This document shows positions 1-6,101 of a stretch of 11,455 nt of DNA, piece after piece (positions within the stretch are counted from its first letter, which is position 1; every line of letters starts with the position of its first letter). The notes under the pieces were generated by a model. The model was not told the origin of the DNA and did no database searches. It saw only the letters and a list, made by a program, of their open reading frames with translations. The translations under genes were made by a program, and so were the position numbers. Source of the DNA: Deltaproteobacteria bacterium (GTDB lineage Bacteria; Desulfobacterota; Desulfobacteria; Desulfobacterales; Desulfobacteraceae); the NCBI GenBank assembly GCA_003647385.1, contig QMMT01000022.1, forward strand, positions 1 through 11,455, written 5' to 3'.

Positions 1-573
1 GCCATTGGCCCTGAAATCGTGATCTTCAAGCGTTTTATTAAAGGCGGGTTCCTTTAAGGGGACAATATGCCGATGGCGAAGCAATGGCGAAGCAATCCTG
101 GCACAGGAAGTTCCCTGGGCGTTGTCTTGTTTTTTAAACAATAATTTTTGAAACGGGGTGACCATTCCCATGAAGCTGTTGAATGTTTCAGGATTGGAAA
201 GAAATTTTTTAAATATTATTTTCTGGGAAAACGGCAGCCCGAGATATTGAGTGATAATGGCCCTTGCCTTTAAAAAAATTTCAACGGTATTGACGCTACT
301 GGGACAGCCATGAGCACAGGATCCGCAAAGAAGGCATCGTCCAAGTCGTTCATTCACGCCTTTGGCATCATCAAACATCTGGTCGATCAACCCATTTATC
401 AGGGCAAGCTTGCCCCTTGATACATCTGCTTCTTTCCGGGTCTGGGCAAACAGAGGACAATTGGCCTGGCACATCCCGCATCGGGTGCACACAGCAAGCT
501 GATCTTCAAGCTGTCGAACATCACGGGCAAGCCGCTGCATTTTGAGGTTACGTGTGGCCTCCAGGCTATCCAT
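1..573 (-). CDS. Fe-S oxidoreductase subunit, GlcF/LutA-like (partial, C-terminus beyond left edge)
   Basis: The 191 visible residues carry two classic 4Fe-4S ferredoxin motifs: C29-x2-C32-x2-C35-x3-C39-P and C80-x2-C83-x2-C86-x3-C90-P, with a segment resembling the family's usual SRGKLAL stretch between them (52-58). This is the N-terminal arrangement of the iron-sulfur subunit of glycolate or D-lactate oxidases. That subunit passes electrons from a flavoprotein to quinone or other carriers; the C-terminal CCG cysteine-rich domains expected for the family would lie outside the window. I chose ATG 573; it overlaps the 3' end of serB by 8 bp, which suggests translational coupling, although no strong Shine-Dalgarno is visible. 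A second ATG at codon 12 is possible. No FAD subunit gene lies upstream, so the partner is either beyond the left edge or elsewhere. A perfect 11-bp tandem repeat lies in codons about 160-167. The substrate cannot be decided from this fragment. Confidence 0.85.
   Translation of the reverse strand, partial: MDSLEATRNLKMQRLARDVRQLEDQLAVCTRCGMCQANCPLFAQTRKEADVSRGKLALINGLIDQMFDDAKGVNERLGRCLLCGSCAHGCPSSVNTVEIFLKARAIITQYLGLPFSQKIIFKKFLSNPETFNSFMGMVTPFQKLLFKKQDNAQGTSCARIASPLLRHRHIVPLKEPAFNKTLEDHDFRANG
73..96. repeat. 11-bp perfect tandem duplication inside the Fe-S subunit gene
   Basis: ATGGCGAAGCA occurs at 73-83 and again at 84-94, and the period-11 match continues two more bases to 96. Because 11 is not a multiple of three, one copy more or fewer would shift the frame. 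With the two copies present, the minus-strand frame stays open to the window edge. With one copy, it would reach a TAA stop within about 13 codons. Confidence 0.9.
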
Positions 574-1813
574 ACGAATACTCTGGTGTCTGCCTGACTT
601 CCTGTTTAATCTCTCTTTCATGGATACCGATCAAATATAAAAGTCCGTCAAGCCCGACACTTGAAATAGTATTGGATGCTTTTCGTCTGACAACCGGTTT
701 GGCATTAAAGGCAACGCCTAACCCCGCTATGCTGATCATGGGAAGATCATTAGCACCATCGCCGACTGCAATGGTCTGTTCAAGAGAAATATTCTCCTTT
801 TGAGCAATCTGTCTTAACAATACTGCTTTTTTTTCACCATCCACGATATCACCCACAACTTTTCCCGTCACCACACCATCTTTAATATCCAGTTCATTTG
901 AGTACATGTAATCAAACCCAAGCCGTTCCTTTAAATATTCACCGACAAAAGTAAATCCTCCGGACAGAATACCCAGCTTGTACCCCAGACCTTTCAGGGT
1001 TTTGATAACCAGATCAGCACCGTCTGTCAGAGGCAGGTCTTTCGATATTTTGGCCAGGTCCTCTTGTTTTATCCCTTTTAAAAGGGCCACCCGTCGCCTG
1101 AAGCTTTCTTTAAAATCTATCTCCCCTCTCATGGCTGATTCCGTGATTTGGTTCACCTGCTCCTCTACACCGCCTAATCTTGCCACTTCAACAATCACCT
1201 CGGTCTGAATCAAAGTTGAGTCCATATCAAACACAACAAGCTTTCTGTTCTTCTGGTAAATATTGTCCACATGAAAAGAGATATCAATCCCGGCTTTTTG
1301 AGAAATCTCCATAAATTTTCTTCGCATATCCAGAATATTCAAGGGGCTTCCACTGACGGAAAGCTGTACACTCGCCCTGGGACTGTTCTGCGGCTGTTTA
1401 AGAGAAATTCTTCCTGTCAAACGTGTAATACTGTCAATATTCAAATGATTGGCTGCTATGATGGATGCAACAGCTGAAATCTGCTGGGCTGTTATAGTTC
1501 TGCCAAGAATAGTGATGATCCGTCTCTCTTTTCCCTGGGATCGGACCCATTTTTCATAATTTTCCGATTCAATTGGTTTAATATCTATCACCAGGCCCAT
1601 ATTGTGACCCTCGAACAGCATATCTTTAAAAATAGAAGAAAAATCTTTTGAATTGGGAATCTCAGCCAGAATCCCAAGAGAAATATGATCATGAATTACA
1701 GCCTGACCGATATCTAAAATATTAACACTATATTCTGCCAGAATCCCTGTAAATTTAGCATCAAGCCCTTTTCTGTCTCTACCTGTAATATTTATCAATA
1801 CAACATCACTCAT
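566..1813 (-). CDS. serB: phosphoserine phosphatase SerB with tandem ACT domains
   Basis: This is a HAD-superfamily phosphatase for the last step of serine synthesis, O-phosphoserine to serine plus phosphate, in the cytoplasm. The HAD motifs are all present: the nucleophile motif DMDST at 196-200 (D196, D198), motif II serine in LSGGF (S284), the conserved lysines at 328-329, and motif IV GDGAND at 351-356. Residues 1 to about 180 form two ACT-like regulatory modules, the first starting VLINITGRDRKGLDAKF, the second around IITILGRTITAQQISAV. ACT domains commonly bind amino acids, so serine feedback is plausible but is inference. The 415-aa length fits the long ACT-containing SerB class. ATG 1813 has an AAGGA ribosome site about 8 nt upstream. 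The gene overlaps the next one by 8 bp at its 3' end. Confidence 0.95.
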   Translation of the reverse strand: MSDVVLINITGRDRKGLDAKFTGILAEYSVNILDIGQAVIHDHISLGILAEIPNSKDFSSIFKDMLFEGHNMGLVIDIKPIESENYEKWVRSQGKERRIITILGRTITAQQISAVASIIAANHLNIDSITRLTGRISLKQPQNSPRASVQLSVSGSPLNILDMRRKFMEISQKAGIDISFHVDNIYQKNRKLVVFDMDSTLIQTEVIVEVARLGGVEEQVNQITESAMRGEIDFKESFRRRVALLKGIKQEDLAKISKDLPLTDGADLVIKTLKGLGYKLGILSGGFTFVGEYLKERLGFDYMYSNELDIKDGVVTGKVVGDIVDGEKKAVLLRQIAQKENISLEQTIAVGDGANDLPMISIAGLGVAFNAKPVVRRKASNTISSVGLDGLLYLIGIHEREIKQEVRQTPEYSYG

Positions 1814-1847
1814 TACCAGTATCCTTCATTTTTTAATATTTTAAGCA

Positions 1848-1877
1848 CTTATATCTTTGGTTGGCAATGGTTTGCAA
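1848..1877 (-). promoter_or_regulatory. candidate sigma70-type promoter for serB
   Basis: Reading the minus strand, TTGCAA (1877-1872, 4/6 to the -35 consensus) is followed after 18 bp by TATAAG (1853-1848, 5/6 to the -10 consensus). This places the start of transcription a little over 25 nt upstream of the serB ATG. The AT-rich context raises the chance of false matches. Confidence 0.4.
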
Positions 1878-1893
1878 GCACTTTAAAATGATT

Positions 1894-1948
1894 GCTCAAA
1901 TTTTGTAAAAATTTAATGAAATCAATTTGCCTTGACGCTTAAATTTTG
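1894..1948. repeat. 12-bp direct repeat pair in divergent promoter region
   Basis: GCTCAAATTTTG (1894-1905) and GCTTAAATTTTG (1937-1948) differ at one position and lie 43 bp apart, about four helical turns. The right copy sits directly after a TTGACG candidate -35 box for the plus-strand gene, and the left copy lies upstream of the serB -35 candidate. This would suit a regulator acting on both directions, but no regulator gene is nearby. Confidence 0.5.
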
Positions 1949-1960
1949 CGATAATACATA
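1932..1960 (+). promoter_or_regulatory. candidate promoter for the solute-binding protein gene
   Basis: TTGACG (1932-1937) is a 5/6 match to the -35 consensus. A weak -10 candidate, TACATA (1955-1960, 3/6), follows after 17 bp; the nearby GATAAT (1950-1955) is a better -10 match but only 12 bp away. The -35 box is more convincing than the -10. Confidence 0.3.
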
Positions 1961-1987
1961 AATATTTTTTAAAAGGTTACTTATCAA

Positions 1988-2749
1988 ATGGCAAAATGCT
2001 TTAAACAAATACTGCCTATTTTACTTTTTCTCTTCTTATTTGTTTGTCAGGCAACTGCAGCTGAACCCCTGATAATTGTCAGGGGGCAGGATTTCCCCCC
2101 CTATCATTATCTGGATAGAAATGGTGTTGAACAGGGGTTTATTATTGAGATCATCATCGGAACTGCAAAACTGCTGGACATCAGCGTCTCTTTCAAACAA
2201 TACCCGTGGTCCAGATGTATCAGTATGATGGAAAATGGCCATACCGATGCCATGATGAATCTTTTCAAAACCGAAAAACGAAAAACGTTTATGTATTTCT
2301 CTGACAATATTATCGCCCATGAAACCAATACCCTTTTTACATTAAACACAACAGAGCTTATGTATTCAGGTGATATTCAAACCATCACTCCTTTTAAAAT
2401 AGGAACCATTCGAAACTATAGCTATGGGAACCGGTTTGATGCGGTTACTTTCCCTTTCAACTATCAACTTGAAACAGAAAAAGAATTAATCAGAAGCCTG
2501 ATCAATAAAAGATGTGATGTGATTGTGGGAAACAAACTGACTATCCTGACACTTTTAAAACAAATGGGATTTGAGGACAGAATCAAGCCTTTAGTGCCGG
2601 ATATTTCAAGCGATCCGTTATATATCAGTTTCTCAAAAGCCAGGGGACATGGCGCACTTTCAAAGTCATTTTCCCAAAAATTAAAGCAATTCAAAACATC
2701 TGAAAAGTATCAGGAAATTATTCGAAAATATTCCCTGGAAACGCCATAG
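1988..2749 (+). CDS. periplasmic solute-binding protein, SBP_bac_3 type (polar amino acid ABC class), orphan
   Basis: The 253-aa protein starts with a signal peptide: a basic start, a long hydrophobic core (residues 8-20), and a likely signal peptidase I site near ATA-AEP around residue 24. The mature start, with FPPYHYLDRNG at 36-46, and the YPWSRCISMMENGHTDAMM segment at 72-90 are typical of bacterial extracellular solute-binding family 3. These proteins bind amino acids or similar small molecules in the periplasm. C20 is preceded by FV, not a good lipobox, so a lipoprotein is less likely. ATG 1988 has AAAAGG about 11 nt upstream. No permease or ATPase gene adjoins it, so it may serve a remote transporter or act as a sensor-type binding protein. 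It converges with the DUF89 gene across 6 bp. The ligand is unknown. Confidence 0.8.
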   Translation: MAKCFKQILPILLFLFLFVCQATAAEPLIIVRGQDFPPYHYLDRNGVEQGFIIEIIIGTAKLLDISVSFKQYPWSRCISMMENGHTDAMMNLFKTEKRKTFMYFSDNIIAHETNTLFTLNTTELMYSGDIQTITPFKIGTIRNYSYGNRFDAVTFPFNYQLETEKELIRSLINKRCDVIVGNKLTILTLLKQMGFEDRIKPLVPDISSDPLYISFSKARGHGALSKSFSQKLKQFKTSEKYQEIIRKYSLETP

Positions 2750-2759
2750 ATAAATCTAT
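2746..2759. terminator. small inverted repeat at convergent gene ends
   Basis: ATAGAT (2746-2751) and ATCTAT (2754-2759) form a perfect inverted repeat that contains both convergent TAG stop codons. On the plus strand it is followed by a short T run (TTTT, counting the last stem base). The stem is very AT-rich with a tiny loop, so any terminator activity would be weak. Confidence 0.25.
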
Positions 2760-3592
2760 TTTATGACAATATCATTGAGCCTGCACCCGGCATAACGAGC
2801 CACAACCGGACATTTTGTCTTAAAAAGAAAAAAAATTCTGGGGTCTGTGTGATCAAGGGTTTCAAAATTACCCTGTCCCTTTGATATGATCATATCAGCC
2901 TGATCATAGTATTTTTTGAATCGGTCTGAGCAATACTTCAGTATAACACCCGGAATAGCAGCCCCGGTATCAATGACGTTTACCATCTGAGTTATGCCTG
3001 TATACTCTGCATCCGCAAAGGTTGCATCGTTTTGTGTGGGTCCTCCACGAACTGCATACACAATTTTATCTTGATCCATTTTATCCAGCAATAATTTGTC
3101 AAAAACAATCTCGCCGGCATTATCCGCTATCCACAATATTTTTTTTGCTTTTTGAGATGCGTCTTTAAATGGTTTTACAGCACCATTGATATCCATCGTT
3201 AAAGACTCCCGGATTGTATCAAGAACCTTTTTTTTCCCCACCCTGTTATGCGTTCCAAAGTCAATAATATTTCCTGCAATACAGAGACGAACAGCTGTTT
3301 CAAAAGAAGAAGATTTTACTTTTTTTTCAAGCTCCGGGTACAGGTCAAGTGCAAAATCATTATATTTTTTCTTTATAGAGTAATAGGGATCACTGACGCC
3401 GGTAATTTCTTTCACAATCCTCTGAATGAACATTGCCATTAATGGAGGCGGTGAATTCAAATCAAAGATACAAAGCTCTTTTAATACTTTCTTAACAATT
3501 TTCAGCTGAAGCCGTTCATCATCTGTCGCCAGTTTTGCCGCATCAAGACCACCCCGTGCAATGCAGGGCAGACAGTCATTATGCATTTTCAT
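2756..3592 (-). CDS. DUF89 family metal-dependent phosphatase (ARMT1-like damage-control phosphatase)
   Basis: The 278-aa protein matches prokaryotic DUF89 proteins: an N-terminal C7-LP-C10 pair, AGNIIDFG at 106-113, the metal-binding IADNAGEIVFD block at 155-165 (D157, N158, E161), and the KGQGNFE block at 238-244. Characterised DUF89 members are Mn/Ni/Co-dependent phosphatases thought to remove damaged or excess sugar phosphates and related metabolites. The CxxC-bearing subgroup is common in archaea and anaerobic bacteria, and its substrate is not settled. It is probably cytoplasmic, with no signal peptide. ATG 3592 is preceded by a weak GAG-type ribosome site. It stands alone, convergent with the upstream solute-binding protein gene and divergent from the TAXI gene, so context adds no functional clue. 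Confidence 0.85.
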   Translation of the reverse strand: MKMHNDCLPCIARGGLDAAKLATDDERLQLKIVKKVLKELCIFDLNSPPPLMAMFIQRIVKEITGVSDPYYSIKKKYNDFALDLYPELEKKVKSSSFETAVRLCIAGNIIDFGTHNRVGKKKVLDTIRESLTMDINGAVKPFKDASQKAKKILWIADNAGEIVFDKLLLDKMDQDKIVYAVRGGPTQNDATFADAEYTGITQMVNVIDTGAAIPGVILKYCSDRFKKYYDQADMIISKGQGNFETLDHTDPRIFFLFKTKCPVVARYAGCRLNDIVIK

Positions 3593-3634
3593 ATATTTTC
3601 ACTCGATATTTTAAATTTTTTTTTAGTACTCTTC

Positions 3635-3662
3635 TTGACAAAAAGAGATCTCCTATTTTATT
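3635..3662 (+). promoter_or_regulatory. candidate promoter for the TAXI/ExeA-like gene pair
   Basis: A perfect -35 box, TTGACA (3635-3640), is followed after 16 bp by TTTATT (3657-3662, 4/6 to the -10 consensus). The spacer contains an 8-bp palindrome, GAGATCTC (3645-3652). Transcription starting near 3670 would leave a leader of roughly 110 nt before the ATG at 3782. Confidence 0.45.
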
Positions 3663-3705
3663 GTCCACTAAAGCGGATGGGTTGCGAAGATACAAGCTCG
3701 CCTGA

Positions 3706-3773
3706 TTTATATATATCCCCGATTCGTTTGAACAGCAAGGACCAAGCAAACAAATCATATAAACCCGGGGAGG
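3706..3773 (+). promoter_or_regulatory. leader with complementary segments reaching the ribosome binding site
   Basis: TTTATAT (3706-3712) is complementary to ATATAAA (3757-3763), and CCCCG (3717-3721) is complementary to CGGGG (3766-3770). The second right arm overlaps the strong GGGGAGGG ribosome site (3767-3774) of the TAXI gene. The two pairings interleave rather than nest, so they would form a pseudoknot or alternative states. The segments are short and may be chance; no known riboswitch class is recognised. Confidence 0.25.
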
Positions 3774-3781
3774 GAATACAG

Positions 3782-4753
3782 ATGAAAAAGATAACACTAT
3801 TTGCAGTCTTGTTCTGGATCTTCATGTCTGGCATTTCATCAGCCACTGATTTAGGAATAATGACCGGCAGTAAGAAAGGCACCTACTATCAATTTGGACT
3901 CAACATGATGGAGCTATCAAAGCAGCATCAATTTGATCTTAGTGTCTACAATTCCAGGGGATCTGTAGAAAATGTGTATGCGGTATACAAACGGCCTAAA
4001 ACACAGATGGGCATTGTCCAATCCGATGTCCTGGCATTTGTCCTGAAAATAGAAACCAATGCCACCCTTAAACACATTGCCAGAAAAACTAAAATGGTCT
4101 TTCCTTTGTACAATGAAGAAATCCACCTTTTAGGGAAAAAAATGATTCTATCCTTTGATGAGTTAGAGGGAAAGACAGTGGCAATCGGAAAAGAAGGCAG
4201 CGGGTCATACCTGACATCAAAACTATTATTTGAAGTATCTGGTATAAAACCAAAATCCCTTGTAACTACTGGAGCCCAGGCTGCATTGTCCCAGTTAAAA
4301 CAGGGCCATATTGATGCGATGTTTTATGTTGCCGGCTTTCCTGTCAAATTGTTTTCAGAGGATGTATCCGGTAATGATGAACTTCATCTTATTCCCATCA
4401 CCAACAAAAGTATTACTGAATTCTATCCCTTTGCTCAAATTCCTCCCAACACGTATTCATGGCAGCCGGAACTGGTGGATACGGTTGCGGTTAAAGCCGT
4501 TCTCATCTCCTTTGATTTCCGGCGAAATAATTGTGATAATGTGGGCAAATTTGCTAAGGTTATTTATGAAAACATGAACTGGTTAAAACAAAATGGTCAC
4601 CCAAAATGGAAAAGTGTAGATCTTGACTATCCGCTCAAGGGATGGGAGCAATACGATTGTGTCAAAAAATACCGTCCATCCTATTCAGGCGGAACGCTTG
4701 ATGCACCCATGGAAAAAAACCCCCTGCTTGATGCCATCAAAGAGATATTATAG
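3782..4753 (+). CDS. TAXI-family TRAP-type periplasmic solute-binding protein
   Basis: The frame is open from ATG 3581, but the start at 3782 is chosen. It gives a clean signal peptide (KK, a hydrophobic core at about 4-18, cleavage after SSA near residue 21) and has GGAGG 8 nt upstream; the longer form would overlap the divergent DUF89 gene and bury the signal. The resulting 323 aa is normal for the family. TAXI marks are the near-N-terminal TGSKKGTYYQFG (28-39), SRGSVENVYAVY (58-69), MGIVQSD (76-82) and KTVAIGKEGSGSYLTS (131-146). TAXI proteins capture carboxylates or amino acids for TRAP transporters, some of which have a fused DctQM permease. No permease is present here; instead an ExeA-like ATPase gene follows after 41 bp. 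The ligand is unknown. Confidence 0.85.
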   Translation: MKKITLFAVLFWIFMSGISSATDLGIMTGSKKGTYYQFGLNMMELSKQHQFDLSVYNSRGSVENVYAVYKRPKTQMGIVQSDVLAFVLKIETNATLKHIARKTKMVFPLYNEEIHLLGKKMILSFDELEGKTVAIGKEGSGSYLTSKLLFEVSGIKPKSLVTTGAQAALSQLKQGHIDAMFYVAGFPVKLFSEDVSGNDELHLIPITNKSITEFYPFAQIPPNTYSWQPELVDTVAVKAVLISFDFRRNNCDNVGKFAKVIYENMNWLKQNGHPKWKSVDLDYPLKGWEQYDCVKKYRPSYSGGTLDAPMEKNPLLDAIKEIL

Positions 4754-4794
4754 ACAATTTTTTCAAGGTTAGGATCGAAAATTGGAGTATGTAA

Positions 4795-6081
4795 ATGTAT
4801 TGCCAGCATTTTAGCCTTAAAAAAAAACCTTTTCAGATCAATCCAGATAATGAATTTTTATGGCTGGGGAAAAAACATTCTACTGCTCTGGAATTATTAA
4901 AAAAAGGAGTAGTGGATCAGCAGGGACTTTTGGTATTGACCGGCGATATCGGAACCGGGAAGACAACGCTCATCAATGAGATACTCCATACCCGGGATAA
5001 AAACACCCTGTTCGTTAAAATTGTAGACCCCTGTTTAGAACAATATCACCTCTTTCTGACCATTGCTCAGGCATTTGGATTTGAAAAAGAGTATAAAAAA
5101 GGGGGAAAATTTTCATTAAATTTCTTTTCCTTTTTAAAAACAGCCGAAAACAGGAGCCAAAAAGTACTGGTCATCGTTGATGAGGCACAGAGAGCACCTG
5201 ACCGGTTCTTAAAGGAAATCATCTCTTGGGCTGAATTCAATCTCAATAACGTCTTAACGGTTATCCTTGCAGGACAGCTGGAATTTAAGGATGTCCTTGA
5301 ATCAAACCTGGGTCTGACCGGGAAAGACCATATCACTGTTCATGCTTTTCTTGAACCATTGAACAAAGAAGAGACCCAAACATACATCAATAAACGACTT
5401 GAGCTGGCTGGTGCAAACCAGAATTTTTTTTTATCTCCGGCTGTCCACGAAATCTATGAGTATTCAAAGGGCACTCCCCGGCTGATTAACATTTCCTGTG
5501 ACCAGGGGCTGATTGCTGCATTTGCAAAGGGTATGAAAGTTGTTGATGCACCCACTATCAAACAGGAACTTAGCCAGTTGCACCTCCCGGTTATCGTGTC
5601 TAAAACTCGAAAAAAAATCACAAAAAAACTGCGGGTCAAAAGTCATCAAACACCTGACAGACATAGCTCTGGTAAAAAAAAGGCCTTGTGGGTTGCAGTA
5701 GTTGTCTGCATTTGCATCTATATTGGTTACTCATTTCACCCCATTATCATTGATATTCAAACACCAACCGAGCCTAACTCTATTGTCGAAGAGATGCCTG
5801 CCACGCCAACAGAAATGCATATTCCACTTTCAGAAAAACCAGTTCCAGTTTCAGAAGAGCCGGTCCAATATATAGAAGAGCCTGATCCGCCTTTAGAAGA
5901 TAAGGGCGCGCCTCAGCCTGCTTTGGTCGACGACACAGAAAAAGAAAAAAGTATTGCTGCCTCGGATATATCACCCCGCAGCAAAGGCATTAAAGAAAGT
6001 CCGATTCCTGATATAGAACCTGAACCCGATGCCATTATTGACTGGCTTTTTGAAAAAAACAGGCGAACCAAAAAAGAATAA
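4795..6081 (+). CDS. ExeA/GspA-like AAA ATPase with one TM helix and Pro/Glu-rich periplasmic tail
   Basis: The N-terminal ~265 residues form an ExeA-type AAA ATPase: the opening YCQHFSLKKKPFQINPD block, Walker A GDIGTGKTT at 50-58, Walker B VLVIVDEAQ at 124-132, a sensor-like VILAGQ at 156-161, and TPRLIN at 227-232 containing a candidate arginine finger. A basic stretch (271-296) precedes one membrane helix (about 297-315), leaving a Pro/Glu/Asp-rich tail of about 110 residues outside. Relatives assemble type II secretin (ExeA/GspA) or act in MSHA pili (MshM); ExeA's C-terminal peptidoglycan-binding domain is missing here. GGAG lies 7 nt before ATG 4795. An ATG directly followed by TAA sits at 4789-4794 but is too close to GGAG to be the start. 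The gene is probably co-transcribed with the TAXI gene 41 bp upstream. The exact function is unknown. Confidence 0.8.
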   Translation: MYCQHFSLKKKPFQINPDNEFLWLGKKHSTALELLKKGVVDQQGLLVLTGDIGTGKTTLINEILHTRDKNTLFVKIVDPCLEQYHLFLTIAQAFGFEKEYKKGGKFSLNFFSFLKTAENRSQKVLVIVDEAQRAPDRFLKEIISWAEFNLNNVLTVILAGQLEFKDVLESNLGLTGKDHITVHAFLEPLNKEETQTYINKRLELAGANQNFFLSPAVHEIYEYSKGTPRLINISCDQGLIAAFAKGMKVVDAPTIKQELSQLHLPVIVSKTRKKITKKLRVKSHQTPDRHSSGKKKALWVAVVVCICIYIGYSFHPIIIDIQTPTEPNSIVEEMPATPTEMHIPLSEKPVPVSEEPVQYIEEPDPPLEDKGAPQPALVDDTEKEKSIAASDISPRSKGIKESPIPDIEPEPDAIIDWLFEKNRRTKKE

Positions 6082-6101
6082 GCTAATTTGGTCTCTTAGC
6101 T
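6081..6101 (-). terminator. weak candidate terminator for the minus-strand operon
   Basis: Read on the minus strand, AGCTAA, a 9-nt loop and TTAGCT form a 6-bp hairpin, followed within a few bases by a T-rich run (TATTCTTTTTT, complement of 6080-6070). The hairpin sits on the convergent junction and includes the MFS stop codon. The stem has only two G/C pairs, so it is a weak example. Confidence 0.35.

Noticed and set aside
2036-2320. 94-codon minus-strand open frame
   Set aside because: It is antisense to the solute-binding protein gene, whose signal peptide and family motifs are clear.
3645-3652. GAGATCTC palindrome in the promoter spacer as an operator
   Set aside because: An 8-bp palindrome is expected by chance in a region of this size; it is noted only as part of the promoter entry.
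3581-3781. 67-codon N-terminal extension of the TAXI protein
   Set aside because: It would bury the signal peptide and overlap the divergent DUF89 gene, and the strong GGAGG site points to ATG 3782.
3579-3882. Minus-strand open frames across the DUF89/TAXI spacer and the TAXI start (3579-3797, 3658-3882)
   Set aside because: They overlap the TAXI leader and coding start, have low-complexity content, no recognisable domain and no ribosome site of note.
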